A stretch of 64,000 bases of DNA. Source: an uncultured Clostridia bacterium. GTDB lineage: Bacteria; Bacillota; Clostridia; Oscillospirales; Acutalibacteraceae. The notes beneath the pieces were generated by a model. The model saw only the letters and a list, made by a program, of their open reading frames with translations. It was not told where the DNA came from and did no database searches. Of this stretch, positions 27,297 to 36,056 are shown in pieces (position 1 is the stretch's first letter; the number at the start of each line of letters is the position of its first letter). The translations under genes were made by a program, and so were the position numbers. The stretch lies in contig CALYBJ010000002.1 of the NCBI GenBank assembly GCA_944412445.1, positions 1 to 64,000 on the forward strand, in the 5' to 3' direction.

Positions 27297-28307
27297 ATGG
27301 TAAGAATCGGAATAATCGGTGCAGGACGCATCGGAAAGGTTCATCTCCAGTCTATTACATATCATGTAAAGGATGCTGTTGTAAAGGCTGTTGCTGATCC
27401 GTTTATGAATGAAGAAACAGTAGCGTATATCAAAAGCATGGGCGTTGACAAGGTTTCAAAGGACTACAAGGATATTTTATCTGACCCTGAAATCGACGCG
27501 GTTATGATTTGCTCCTCAACTGACACTCATGCGGCTATTTCAATCGAGGCTATAAACGCAGGCAAGCATGTTTTCTGCGAGAAGCCCGTTGACCATTCAA
27601 TAGAAAAAATAAAAGCTGTTGAGGACGCGCTCAAAGGAAAAAACATCAAATTCCAGGTTGGTTTTAACAGACGCTTTGACCATAATTTTGCCGCAATACG
27701 CAAGACGGTTGACGACGGCAGAATCGGCGATCCCCACATTGTAAAAATTACCTCCCGTGATCCTGAGCCTCCAAACCCCGCATATATCAAGGTTTCAGGC
27801 GGTATTTTCCTTGATATGACCATTCACGATTTTGACATGGCAACATTCCTTGTAAACAGTGATGTTGAGGAAGTATATGTTCAGTCTGCTGTTCTTGTTG
27901 ACCCTGCAATAGGAGAGCAGGGTGATGTAGATACTGCAATAATCACAATGAAAATGACAAACGGCGCTCTTTGTGTAATAGATAACTCAAGAAGAGCCGC
28001 ATACGGTTATGACCAGAGAGCCGAGGTATTCGGTTCAAAGGGTATGGTTTCAACATCAAACGACACCCTTTCATCAGCCGTTATAGCCGATGCAAACGGC
28101 GTAACAGGAGAAAAACCCCTGTTCTTCTTCCTTGAAAGATATATGCAGTCATTTACAGAGGAAGTTTGTCAGTTTGTGGACGCCATTGAAAACGATAAGG
28201 AAACTCCGGTTGGAATCCATGCCGGAATGCAGTCGGTAAAAATAGGTTTGGCGGCGAAAAAATCCGTTCAGGAACACAGACCTGTTAAGCTTTCCGAAAT
28301 CAACTGA
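27297..28307 (+). CDS. iolG: myo-inositol 2-dehydrogenase
   Basis: GFO/IDH/MocA-family dehydrogenase of 336 residues that oxidises myo-inositol to scyllo-inosose, the entry step. Rossmann motif IGIIGAGRIGKVH at the N terminus, the catalytic Lys in EKPVDHS (about residue 97), VGFNRRFDHNF, and DMTIHDFDMA containing the conserved Asp and His. GGAGG precedes the ATG. Last gene of the operon; a UUCG-loop terminator follows. A second iolG/iolW/iolX paralogue and a transporter are not in the window. Confidence 0.93.
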   Translation: MVRIGIIGAGRIGKVHLQSITYHVKDAVVKAVADPFMNEETVAYIKSMGVDKVSKDYKDILSDPEIDAVMICSSTDTHAAISIEAINAGKHVFCEKPVDHSIEKIKAVEDALKGKNIKFQVGFNRRFDHNFAAIRKTVDDGRIGDPHIVKITSRDPEPPNPAYIKVSGGIFLDMTIHDFDMATFLVNSDVEEVYVQSAVLVDPAIGEQGDVDTAIITMKMTNGALCVIDNSRRAAYGYDQRAEVFGSKGMVSTSNDTLSSAVIADANGVTGEKPLFFFLERYMQSFTEEVCQFVDAIENDKETPVGIHAGMQSVKIGLAAKKSVQEHRPVKLSEIN

Positions 28308-28317
28308 TTTATTGCAT

Positions 28318-28347
28318 AGCCGTCTTCGGACGGCTTTTTTTGTTTTT
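28318..28347 (+). terminator. Terminator of the inositol operon
   Basis: AGCCGTC-TTCG-GACGGCT followed by TTTTTTTGTTTTTG; a stable UUCG tetraloop hairpin. Confidence 0.92.
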
Positions 28348-28398
28348 GTTTACCAAAATTTTATATTATTTTTTGTTTCTCTTTTAATGAAATTATTG

Positions 28399-28426
28399 TT
28401 GACATTACATTGTGTTGTGCTATAAT
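28399..28426 (+). promoter_or_regulatory. Strong promoter of the T-box transcript
   Basis: TTGACA at 28399-28404, 16-base spacer ending TGC, TATAAT at 28421-28426 (extended -10). The predicted RNA start lies near 28433, directly before the T-box stem I. Confidence 0.8.
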
Positions 28427-28447
28427 AATGTCAATAAATCAAATATT

Positions 28448-28708
28448 GGAAAAGCGATGACGAAGACGGTCGAGTATGCTGTTCTTAAAGAGAGTTGGCG
28501 GCAGGTGTGAGCCGACAGAGGGTATATTCAATGACTTATCACTTCCGAGCCGGAATCTGAAAATTTTTTAATGAGTAAGCGTTCCCGTAAATACTGCGTG
28601 AAAGTGTAGGGCTTGATTGAGCCTGTGAGGTGGCGTATTCATACGCAATTTGAGTGGTACCGCGGATATTTTATCCGTCTCAAGATATTCTTGGGACGGT
28701 TTTTTTTG
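28448..28708 (+). promoter_or_regulatory. T-box riboswitch leader
   Basis: A complete tRNA-sensing leader. Stem I begins GCGATGACGAAGA and contains an AGTA element (28473-28476). The distal AG-bulge/apical elements AGAGAGTTGGCGGCAGGTG...GAGCC lie at about 28489-28513. The 3' base (TTATCAC) is near 28536. A stem II-like region, GAGTAAGCGTTCCCG with CTGCGTGAAAGTG, follows. The T-box proper, TTTGAGTGGTACCGCGG, is at 28649-28665. The terminator stem CCGTCTCAAGA/TCTTGGGACGG runs 28675-28698, with eight Ts. Pairing of uncharged tRNA would favour readthrough into the ligase gene. I could not read the specifier triplet safely; candidates lie in the 3' side of stem I at 28520-28529. Confidence 0.9.
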
Positions 28709-28754
28709 CGTCTTATCGTTGTGCAATATTTGAAAAAAAAGGAGATGCGACAAA

Positions 28755-31034
28755 TTGGATTATTCAATTGCAGAAATTGCAAAGCGAGTTAAGGATCTTC
28801 GAGAAATCGTTGGTCTCAGCGAGCAGGAAATGGCTGACAAAATCGGTATTTCCGAAGATGATTACAAACAGCACGAAGAAGGCAAGGTTGATTTCGGTTT
28901 CGGCTTTATTTACAAATGCGCTGATATTTTCGGCGTTGAAATGAAGGATATTCTTGAGGGACAAAGCCCCAGCCTTTCCCTTTATACCATTACGAGAAAA
29001 GGCGAAGGAATGCCTATTAAGAAGACAAACGGTTTTGTGTATGACAACCTTGCGCCTTCTTTTAAGGATAAGATAGGAGAGCCTTTCAGAGTTACAATTC
29101 CCTATACAGATACTGACTATATGTATTTTTCGAGCCACACAGGCCAGGAGCTTGATATAGTTATCAGCGGCAGCGTTAAGTTTTCAATTAACGGAAAAAC
29201 CGAAATTCTGAATGAGGGCGACTGTGCTTACTATAACAGCTCCGTTCCTCACGGACTTAAAGCAGTAGGCGGCAAGGATTGTGAAATTTATGCTATTGTT
29301 ATGAAGCCCAACGCTGAGGAGGCTGCTCCCAATCAGACTTTTGTTTTGAAAGAGGAGCCTAAGACAGAGGACACCGGCTGCGTTTGTGATAAATTTATAG
29401 AGTGCGATGAAGACGAAGACGGAAGACTTACCGCTATCAGGTTTAAAAATGAGGAAGAGTTTAATTTCGGCTTTGATGTTGTTGACGAGCTTGCAAAGAA
29501 ATGTCCTACAAAAACAGCCATGATGTGGGTAGGAAATGATAAATCGGACAGAAGAATTACTTTTGCCGATATAAAAAAATATTCCAATAAAACAGCAAAC
29601 TATTTTGAGTCTCTCGGAATCAAGAAGGGCGACAGAGTTATGCTTGTTTTAAAGAGACACTATGAGTTCTGGTTCTCAATAATTGCTCTTCATAAAATGG
29701 GCGCAATAGTAATTCCGGCAACAAATCAGCTTGTAGAACACGATTTTTCATACAGATATAAAGCTGCCGGCGTAAAGGCAATTGTATGTACTGCTGACGG
29801 AGATGTAGCACATCAGGCTGACTTAGGCGCCAAAGATTTCCCGGATATGATTAAAATCATCGTAAGAGGAAAGAGGGACGGCTGGCACTGCTATGATGAA
29901 GACATCGAAAAGTTCAGCGGCGCTTATGAAAGAAAACCCGACACTCCCTGCGGCAGTGACAGAATGCTTATGCTGTTCACTTCAGGAACAACAGGTTATC
30001 CCAGAATCGCATCTCATTCATATAAGTATGCTCTCGGTCATTATATTACTGCCAAATACTGGCACAATGTAAATCCCGACGGACTTCATTTTACAATTTC
30101 CGATACAGGCTGGGGTAAGGCTCTTTGGGGCAAGCTTTACGGACAGTGGCTTTGCGAGGCTCCTATATTTACTTATGACTTTGACAGATTTAAGTCGGAA
30201 GATATTCTTCCCATGTTTAAAAAGTACAATATTACTACCTTCTGCGCGCCTCCCACAATGTACCGTTTCTTTATAAAAGAGGATCTTTCAAAGTATGATC
30301 TCTCCTCTATCCAGTACGCAACGACAGCAGGTGAGGCTCTTAATCCTGAAGTATTCAATCAGTTTAAGAAAGCTACCGGACTTACCATTATGGAGGGCTT
30401 CGGTCAGACCGAAACAACCCTTGTAATCGGAAACCTTATCGGTTCAACAGTAAAACTCGGTTCAATGGGTCAGCCCAGTCCTCTTTATGATGTTAAAATT
30501 CTTGACGCTGAGGGCAAGGAGTGCAAGAGCGGCGATACAGGAGAAATCTGTATCAGAACAGACGAAACTGTTCCCTGCGGACTCTTTAAGGGATATTTCC
30601 TTGATGAGGATAAAACTAAATCCGTATGGTATGACGGATACTATCACACGGGAGATACAGCATACAGAGACGAAGACGGATACATCTGGTATGTAGGCAG
30701 AATTGACGATGTTATTAAATCTTCCGGATACCGTATCGGACCATTTGAGATTGAAAGCGTTATCATGGAGCTTCCTTATGTTCTTGAGTGTGCAATAACA
30801 CCTGTACCGGATCCTATCAGAGGACAGATTGTTAAAGCTACAATTGTTTTGACAAAGGATGCAGTACCTTCCGAGGAGCTTAAGAAAGAAGTTCAGAATT
30901 ATGTTAAAACTCATACTGCTCCTTATAAGTATCCGAGAATTGTTGAATTTGTAACTGAGCTTCCCAAGACAATCAGCGGTAAAGTCAGAAGAGTTGAAAT
31001 CAGAGAAAAAGACAATAAAAAAGCCGAAATGTAA
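28755..31034 (+). CDS. XRE-cupin-AMP-dependent acyl-CoA synthetase fusion
   Basis: A 759-residue three-part protein. Residues about 5-65 form an XRE-type helix-turn-helix (KRVKDLREIVGLSEQEMADK). Residues 75-190 form a small cupin domain (VISGSVKFSINGKTEILNEG). Residues about 215-755 form an acyl-adenylate/acyl-CoA synthetase with LFTSGTTGYPRIASH, GFGQTETT, YHTGDTAYRDEDGY and the C-terminal catalytic Lys in PKTISGKVRR. It should activate a carboxylic acid with ATP and CoA. The start is TTG 28755, behind AAGGAGATG. It is controlled by the T-box in front, which is unusual for an acyl-CoA ligase and suggests the product feeds amino-acid synthesis. Substrate unknown. Confidence 0.9.
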   Translation: MDYSIAEIAKRVKDLREIVGLSEQEMADKIGISEDDYKQHEEGKVDFGFGFIYKCADIFGVEMKDILEGQSPSLSLYTITRKGEGMPIKKTNGFVYDNLAPSFKDKIGEPFRVTIPYTDTDYMYFSSHTGQELDIVISGSVKFSINGKTEILNEGDCAYYNSSVPHGLKAVGGKDCEIYAIVMKPNAEEAAPNQTFVLKEEPKTEDTGCVCDKFIECDEDEDGRLTAIRFKNEEEFNFGFDVVDELAKKCPTKTAMMWVGNDKSDRRITFADIKKYSNKTANYFESLGIKKGDRVMLVLKRHYEFWFSIIALHKMGAIVIPATNQLVEHDFSYRYKAAGVKAIVCTADGDVAHQADLGAKDFPDMIKIIVRGKRDGWHCYDEDIEKFSGAYERKPDTPCGSDRMLMLFTSGTTGYPRIASHSYKYALGHYITAKYWHNVNPDGLHFTISDTGWGKALWGKLYGQWLCEAPIFTYDFDRFKSEDILPMFKKYNITTFCAPPTMYRFFIKEDLSKYDLSSIQYATTAGEALNPEVFNQFKKATGLTIMEGFGQTETTLVIGNLIGSTVKLGSMGQPSPLYDVKILDAEGKECKSGDTGEICIRTDETVPCGLFKGYFLDEDKTKSVWYDGYYHTGDTAYRDEDGYIWYVGRIDDVIKSSGYRIGPFEIESVIMELPYVLECAITPVPDPIRGQIVKATIVLTKDAVPSEELKKEVQNYVKTHTAPYKYPRIVEFVTELPKTISGKVRRVEIREKDNKKAEM

Positions 31035-31040
31035 AGAAAA

Positions 31041-31068
31041 AATATCGGGCAGTCATCTGTCCGATATT
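31041..31068 (+). terminator. Hairpin after the ligase gene
   Basis: AATATCGGGCAG/CTGTCCGATATT with a TCAT loop. There is no proper T tract, so it may be a weak terminator or an mRNA 3' end stabiliser. Confidence 0.45.
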
Positions 31069-31088
31069 ATTCTGAATAAAAAATCTTA

Positions 31089-31117
31089 TTGACAAGTTTG
31101 ATTTGATGTGTTAAAAT
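31089..31117 (+). promoter_or_regulatory. Promoter of the DAHP synthase gene
   Basis: TTGACA at 31089-31094, 17-base spacer, TAAAAT at 31112-31117. Confidence 0.65.
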
Positions 31118-31173
31118 TTATTTATCACTTTAAAGTATTAAAGAAAATTGTTGTCATATAAGGAGAAATTTTT

Positions 31174-32202
31174 ATGTCTATGGATTTTAAAAGAAAATTG
31201 CCTATTCCTCAGGAGGTAAAGGAACAGTACCCCTTGTCGCCTGAGATAGTTGAAGTAAAAAAACAGCGTGACGCTGAAATAAGAAAGATTTTTACAGGCG
31301 AGGATGATAAGTTTGTTCTTATAATCGGACCATGTTCCGCTGACAGGGAAGACGCGGTTCTTGATTATACCTGCAGACTTGCGACGCTTCAGGAAAAGGT
31401 TAAGGACAAAATCTTTATTATACCAAGAATTTATACTAATAAGCCGAGAACAACAGGTGACGGCTACAAGGGTATGGTGCATCAGCCGGATCCGGAGAAA
31501 CAGCCTGATTTATATGAAGGAATACTTGCAATAAGAAGACTTCATACAAGAGCGATTGAAGAGTCCGGTCTTGTGTGTGCCGATGAGATGCTTTATCCTG
31601 AGAATTACAGATACCTGTCCGATTTGCTTTCCTATGTTGCCATAGGTGCAAGAAGCGTAGAGGATCAGCAGCACAGACTTACCTCAAGCGGAATTGACGC
31701 TCCCGTGGGAATGAAAAATCCAACCAGCGGAGATATTTCTGTTATGCTTAATTCCATTACAGCTGCACAGCACAGCCATTCCTTTATCTTCAGAGGCTGG
31801 GATGTAACAACAAGCGGAAATCCTCTGGCTCATGCCATTCTCAGAGGATATGTGAACAAGCATGGTCAGCCTCAGCCTAACTATCATTATGAGGACCTTA
31901 ACTTGCTTTATGATATGTATCAGGAAAAAGGCTTAAAGAATATGGCACTGATAATTGATACCAACCATTCAAATTCAGGCAAAAAATATCTTGAGCAAAT
32001 CAGAATAGCGAAGGAAGTGTTACATTCCTGCCGCCACAACAGTCATATAAGAGCTCTTGTTAAGGGATTTATGATTGAAAGCTATATTGAGGACGGATGC
32101 CAGAAAATAGGCGAGGGAGTATACGGAAAATCAATAACCGATCCCTGCTTGGGCTGGGAAAAAACAGAAAGGCTTGTTTTTGATATAGCGGACTTGTTAT
32201 AA
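31174..32202 (+). CDS. aroF: 3-deoxy-7-phosphoheptulonate synthase (type I, AroG-like)
   Basis: Condenses PEP and erythrose 4-phosphate in the first step of the shikimate pathway. The 342-residue protein is of the AroFGH class, with IIGPCSADREDAVLDY near residue 50, RIYTNKPRTTGDGYKG, GARSVEDQQHR, and the metal-site segment LIIDTNHSNSGKKY. The N-terminal extension of about 45 residues resembles that of feedback-regulated forms. AAGGAGAAA precedes the ATG. It has its own promoter and terminator, 140 bases after the T-box-controlled ligase; the choice between aroF, aroG and aroH cannot be made from sequence. Confidence 0.93.
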   Translation: MSMDFKRKLPIPQEVKEQYPLSPEIVEVKKQRDAEIRKIFTGEDDKFVLIIGPCSADREDAVLDYTCRLATLQEKVKDKIFIIPRIYTNKPRTTGDGYKGMVHQPDPEKQPDLYEGILAIRRLHTRAIEESGLVCADEMLYPENYRYLSDLLSYVAIGARSVEDQQHRLTSSGIDAPVGMKNPTSGDISVMLNSITAAQHSHSFIFRGWDVTTSGNPLAHAILRGYVNKHGQPQPNYHYEDLNLLYDMYQEKGLKNMALIIDTNHSNSGKKYLEQIRIAKEVLHSCRHNSHIRALVKGFMIESYIEDGCQKIGEGVYGKSITDPCLGWEKTERLVFDIADLL

Positions 32203-32210
32203 TAAAATCG

Positions 32211-32243
32211 AAAAAAAGCGCCGGAGCAGTTCGGCGCTTAAAT
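32211..32243. terminator. Bidirectional terminator between aroF and the GT2 gene
   Basis: AAGCGCCG (32216-32223) pairs with CGGCGCTT (32232-32239). The minus strand reads seven Ts after the hairpin, the plus strand AAATTTTA, so it serves the minus-strand operon best. Confidence 0.8.
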
Positions 32244-32244
32244 T

Positions 32245-33225
32245 TTACCCTCTGAATTTAAGAAACAGCGGAAGCAGTCTTTTCTGACAAGCCGCAACTG
32301 ACTTGGAAAAAGCAAAATTAATCACAGTATTTTTAGAATAAATTATACGGCGTATAAATTCGGCAGTTTTTCCTTTAAAAGGTTTTTTCATGGCTTCGTG
32401 AACGGTTGTATCATTAATCAGGTTTTTTATATATGCAATTTTTTCTTTATTTTTAAGAGTGCAGTTGTCTGCGAACAAAACCGTCATGCAGGATAGAATA
32501 TTTTTCACAAACATATATCTGGGTATATCTTTGTCGATGCAGAGACCTGAAAAGTTTTCAAAAATTATTTTGCATGAATCGAGTTTATCGGGTATGTAAC
32601 CTGAAATCAGGCTTACTCCCTTGTCAATATTATAGTTGTAAAGAACATCGGGTATACATTTGACGGAAGGCGAACATCTTAGTGCGCCGCAGTTGAATAT
32701 CCTGTCCTCGCCGTATCTGTAACCGCTGAATTTTATATTGTTTTTAATTAAAAAGCTGCGCTTGTACGCTTTGTTCCAAACGGAGTTTAATAGATTGTTT
32801 TTATAAAGCCTGTCAATTGAAAAATCTGAATCCGGTGAATATATTTTATTTTTGGCTTTGCCTTCAAAATTTTGGCTGAATCCGAAAATAAGTATGTCAG
32901 GTTTTGATGAAAGAGCATTTTCTATAATCTTAAGCGAGCCGTCTTTAAAATCATCGTCGCTGTCAAGGAACATAATATATTCTCCGCCGGCAATTTCCAA
33001 TCCGTAATTCCTTGCAAAAGCAGGGCCTGAATTATCTATTCTCATTGAAACAACATTGAGGTGTTTTTCTGCGATGCTATTAATAATTTCAGGTGTTAAA
33101 TCTGTTGAACCGTCATCTACTATGATAATTTCAATATCATCGAAATTCTGTCCTGTAACAGAAAAAACGGCCTTATTAAGCGTTTTTTCACAGTTATACG
33201 CAGGAATAATCAAACTTAAAAGCAT
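32245..33225 (-). CDS. Family 2 glycosyltransferase
   Basis: A 326-residue inverting GT-A glycosyltransferase. LLSLIIPAYNCEKTLNKAVFS opens the protein, followed by IIIVDDGSTDLTPE and the DxD-type metal site MFLDSDDDF at about residue 84-92. The C-terminal 110 residues are helical and basic, without TM segments. Likely adds sugars to a cell-surface polymer or lipid. It starts 17 bases after the GT4 gene and is the last gene of the minus-strand operon. Confidence 0.9.
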   Translation of the reverse strand: MLLSLIIPAYNCEKTLNKAVFSVTGQNFDDIEIIIVDDGSTDLTPEIINSIAEKHLNVVSMRIDNSGPAFARNYGLEIAGGEYIMFLDSDDDFKDGSLKIIENALSSKPDILIFGFSQNFEGKAKNKIYSPDSDFSIDRLYKNNLLNSVWNKAYKRSFLIKNNIKFSGYRYGEDRIFNCGALRCSPSVKCIPDVLYNYNIDKGVSLISGYIPDKLDSCKIIFENFSGLCIDKDIPRYMFVKNILSCMTVLFADNCTLKNKEKIAYIKNLINDTTVHEAMKKPFKGKTAEFIRRIIYSKNTVINFAFSKSVAACQKRLLPLFLKFRG

Positions 33226-33242
33226 TATAAAGTAATCCTCCG

Positions 33243-34295
33243 TTATTTGTCGAAAAGCTCATAAAGGCTGTTTTTGATTTTAAGATTGTAATAATCAAGA
33301 CTGTCATGTGTTTTTATGTGTTTTTTTTGGTTTATGATGGCTTTCGTAATGTCTTCCGTTCCCGTTAAACCGTCGTTGTATTTTTCAAGGTGCTTTGAAA
33401 AAATCAAATCAAGTCCCAATGCTTTAGCTTCCCACAAAACCATGCCTTGCCCCTCGTGTCGGGATGTTAAAACAAGAGCGTCCATTTTTGCCATATATGG
33501 GTATGGATTTTCCACAGCGCTTATAATCGTAACATAGGAAGCCAATTCCTGTTCCTCAATTTGCTGAGCAATTTTAAGTTCTTCCTCGCCGCTTCCCAAA
33601 AGATACAAATGAATGTCATGGCGTTTTTCGGTCGCTTCGGCAAAATAATTAAGCAAAAGATCAATGCCTTTCTGATGCGTAAACCTGCCCACAAAAATAA
33701 AATTCGTTATATCCGGTTCTACATCAAAATCAATTAAGTCCCTGCTTTTTCTGATAAGCAGGGGAGTATTAATTGAATTAGGAATAACCGTGATTTTCTT
33801 ATTGTAAATGCCTGTCATTTGCCTGAAAGGCTCAACAATCCCCCTGGATACGGCCACAAACTCGTCATAATACTGAAATTTGTCTTTAAAATGGTGCCAC
33901 AAAACACGATATTTTTTAGAGTTGGCATATTCTATTTCCACATCATTGTGAATCCACATGATGCGTTTTTTTGCGCTGACAGCTAAGGTACACAGGGCAC
34001 ACTCATTGCTGTAGCTGTTAAAATCAATGGCTAAATCATATTCCTTGTTTGGAAGATTGTAGCTGAACATTTTTCTCAGGGTACTGAAACTGATAACTCT
34101 GTTTAGATAAAAAAGCGGTTTCAGTATAAAGACATTAACATTTTTTATATCTTCTTTTCTGCAAAGCTCCGGTTCGGCAAATAAAAACAAATCAACATTA
34201 TAGGATGAAAGATCCATATTTGTGATCATATTAAGCAATGACCGCTGAATACCGCCAATGCCCAGATCCTTTTGAAATATTGCAATATTTTTCAT
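33243..34295 (-). CDS. Family 4 (GT-B) glycosyltransferase
   Basis: A 350-residue retaining glycosyltransferase. N-terminal FQKDLGIGGIQRSLLNMI glycine loop; C-terminal Rossmann domain with FIFVGRFTHQKGIDLLL, and LVLTSRHEGQGMVLWEAKALG containing the E-x7-E motif of GT4. Its ATG overlaps the alpha-galactosidase TGA (ATGA), so the two are translationally coupled. Probably transfers a hexose to a surface glycan. Confidence 0.9.
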   Translation of the reverse strand: MKNIAIFQKDLGIGGIQRSLLNMITNMDLSSYNVDLFLFAEPELCRKEDIKNVNVFILKPLFYLNRVISFSTLRKMFSYNLPNKEYDLAIDFNSYSNECALCTLAVSAKKRIMWIHNDVEIEYANSKKYRVLWHHFKDKFQYYDEFVAVSRGIVEPFRQMTGIYNKKITVIPNSINTPLLIRKSRDLIDFDVEPDITNFIFVGRFTHQKGIDLLLNYFAEATEKRHDIHLYLLGSGEEELKIAQQIEEQELASYVTIISAVENPYPYMAKMDALVLTSRHEGQGMVLWEAKALGLDLIFSKHLEKYNDGLTGTEDITKAIINQKKHIKTHDSLDYYNLKIKNSLYELFDK

Positions 34296-35980
34296 CGTTT
34301 TGCAAAAATGCCGCTTACATAGGTCTGATTTCCGTATCCGTTTGCGATATTAAACCACAGCATTCGGATTTTTCCGTCTTTGTTTTTCAGCTTCAATAAA
34401 AGCTTTTTATTGTTTTCAATGTAGTTGGCGTCAATTACGGTATACATACTGTCGCCGAAAATTTTTCTGACAGCCTCAAAATCAGCGTCGGTGTATTCTT
34501 CCATATTGTCGGATACAAACAAAACATCTCCGCAGATATTATTGATAAGTCCTAACAAGATTTTTTGCTCAATGGAAAATTTAAGATTTGAATATCTGAA
34601 GAAAAATACATCCGGATCATTAAGGAAAACACGCTTGTTAAGCTGTCGTCTGAAAATCGAATTGTTAATAGCCATCTGCGCGGAGGGAATCTCGTTGTTA
34701 AGCTTTAATTTGTTGTAGTATTTTCCGGTATATTTTAAATCGACATCACAGCTTATTCTGCAAGCGTCAACATATCCGAAAGCGGCGCCCAGCGGAACTC
34801 CGCAGCCTAATATTATTTTATCGCCGCAGCATTCTCTGAGAAATTCCATGGCTTCGCACATTATTGTGCCTCTTGATTTGCCGTTTCTGGGAATCTGGCA
34901 TTGGCTGTAAAGAAAATCAAGCTTGACCATATCGTAGCCCCAGTCGTTTAATATGACATTAAAGAAATTCTTAATATAAGCTCTTGCTTCATCGTTATAT
35001 ATATCAAGAGTATATGCACCGCCCCAGCCTGCGCAGCCAAGGACGGGTTTTCCCTTACTGTCTTTAATTACCCAGTCGGGATGCTCACGGTAGGTTCTTG
35101 ATTTTATCTGAACATTAAAGGGCGCAAGCCAAATGCCTGCCATATATCCCTTGTCGTGGATTTTGTCGGCGATAAATTTCATACCGTCAGGAAACTTTCC
35201 GGGGTTTGGATCAAGCCAGTCGCCTACGAAAGTTTCATAACCGTCGTCAATCTGAAAAATATTTGCGTTTTCTCTGACTTTGTCCATGGCGTCAAGATCA
35301 CGTAGAATGATGCTTGCGTTGATATTTTGGAAATAATTATACCATGAAGTATAGCCTGAAAGGTGAGAAAGCTTAGGCTTTTTGACTCCCATCAGTTTAA
35401 AATATTCATCAAAGACATCATTTTCAGAGCCGCTGAGAACAGCAATGTCGTAAAGGGGATAATCGGTGCTGATAATAACACCTTCAACATCCTTAGAAAT
35501 TTCAATTATATTGCTGTTAAAATCTCCTCTGAATACAGTATATCCCTGTTTTTCGGAAAGAGAACCTAAAAACATATATTTCTCATTGTTTTTTACATAT
35601 GTGTAGCAGTGACTGTGAAAAACGCCGGTTTTTGTTTCATCGTCAACGAACCAGACATCTGCGGAAATGCCGGCTAATTTTTTCAGGCTGTTTGTTCTTG
35701 CAACAGGGATTATACCCGGCTGCTTATCATTTTCTGTGTATTCTCTTGATGTTGACCAAGACTGGTATCCGTTTGCAAAGAACTTGTCACCCTCTTTAAA
35801 ATCATGGTCAAAAATGAATTTTGCGTCAAGAAGCTCAATAAGGGTTTTAGGTTTAAGAGTAAGCTTAATTTTGTCATTATCAACAACATAATCGGCGTCA
35901 AGAAGCTCGGAGGTTTTTCCTGTGAGCGTATAATTCTTTCCTGCGGCTCTGTAATTGCATATAAACTGCGGGTTGTGCAT
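34292..35980 (-). CDS. GH36-type alpha-galactosidase
   Basis: A 562-residue glycoside hydrolase of clan GH-D. The (beta/alpha)8 barrel begins near residue 205 (FQIDDGYETFVGDW). The nucleophile is expected in DMVKLDFLYS, and the acid/base in ACRISCDVDLKY. It is shorter than the 700-residue typical GH36 and lacks a signal peptide, so it acts on imported alpha-galactosides or intracellular glycoconjugates. ATG 35980 is chosen because AAGGAG lies nine bases upstream; a TTG six codons earlier overlaps that site. First gene of the GH36-GT4-GT2 cluster, 76 bases after the carboxypeptidase stop. Specificity is inferred. Confidence 0.87.
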   Translation of the reverse strand: MHNPQFICNYRAAGKNYTLTGKTSELLDADYVVDNDKIKLTLKPKTLIELLDAKFIFDHDFKEGDKFFANGYQSWSTSREYTENDKQPGIIPVARTNSLKKLAGISADVWFVDDETKTGVFHSHCYTYVKNNEKYMFLGSLSEKQGYTVFRGDFNSNIIEISKDVEGVIISTDYPLYDIAVLSGSENDVFDEYFKLMGVKKPKLSHLSGYTSWYNYFQNINASIILRDLDAMDKVRENANIFQIDDGYETFVGDWLDPNPGKFPDGMKFIADKIHDKGYMAGIWLAPFNVQIKSRTYREHPDWVIKDSKGKPVLGCAGWGGAYTLDIYNDEARAYIKNFFNVILNDWGYDMVKLDFLYSQCQIPRNGKSRGTIMCEAMEFLRECCGDKIILGCGVPLGAAFGYVDACRISCDVDLKYTGKYYNKLKLNNEIPSAQMAINNSIFRRQLNKRVFLNDPDVFFFRYSNLKFSIEQKILLGLINNICGDVLFVSDNMEEYTDADFEAVRKIFGDSMYTVIDANYIENNKKLLLKLKNKDGKIRMLWFNIANGYGNQTYVSGIFAKR

Positions 35981-36056
35981 TTTATCCAACTCCTTCAATA
36001 GAGATTATCTTAATATTTTTAATATATTATGCAATATTTTGTGCAGAATGTCAAGA

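Noticed and set aside
28755-28960. Separate XRE regulator gene before the acyl-CoA ligase
   Set aside because: The reading frame is continuous through the cupin and ligase domains with no internal stop or new RBS, so it is one fused protein.
31041-31068. Hairpin after the ligase gene as a second T-box or attenuator for aroF
   Set aside because: It lacks T-box elements and lies upstream of a separate aroF promoter at 31089.
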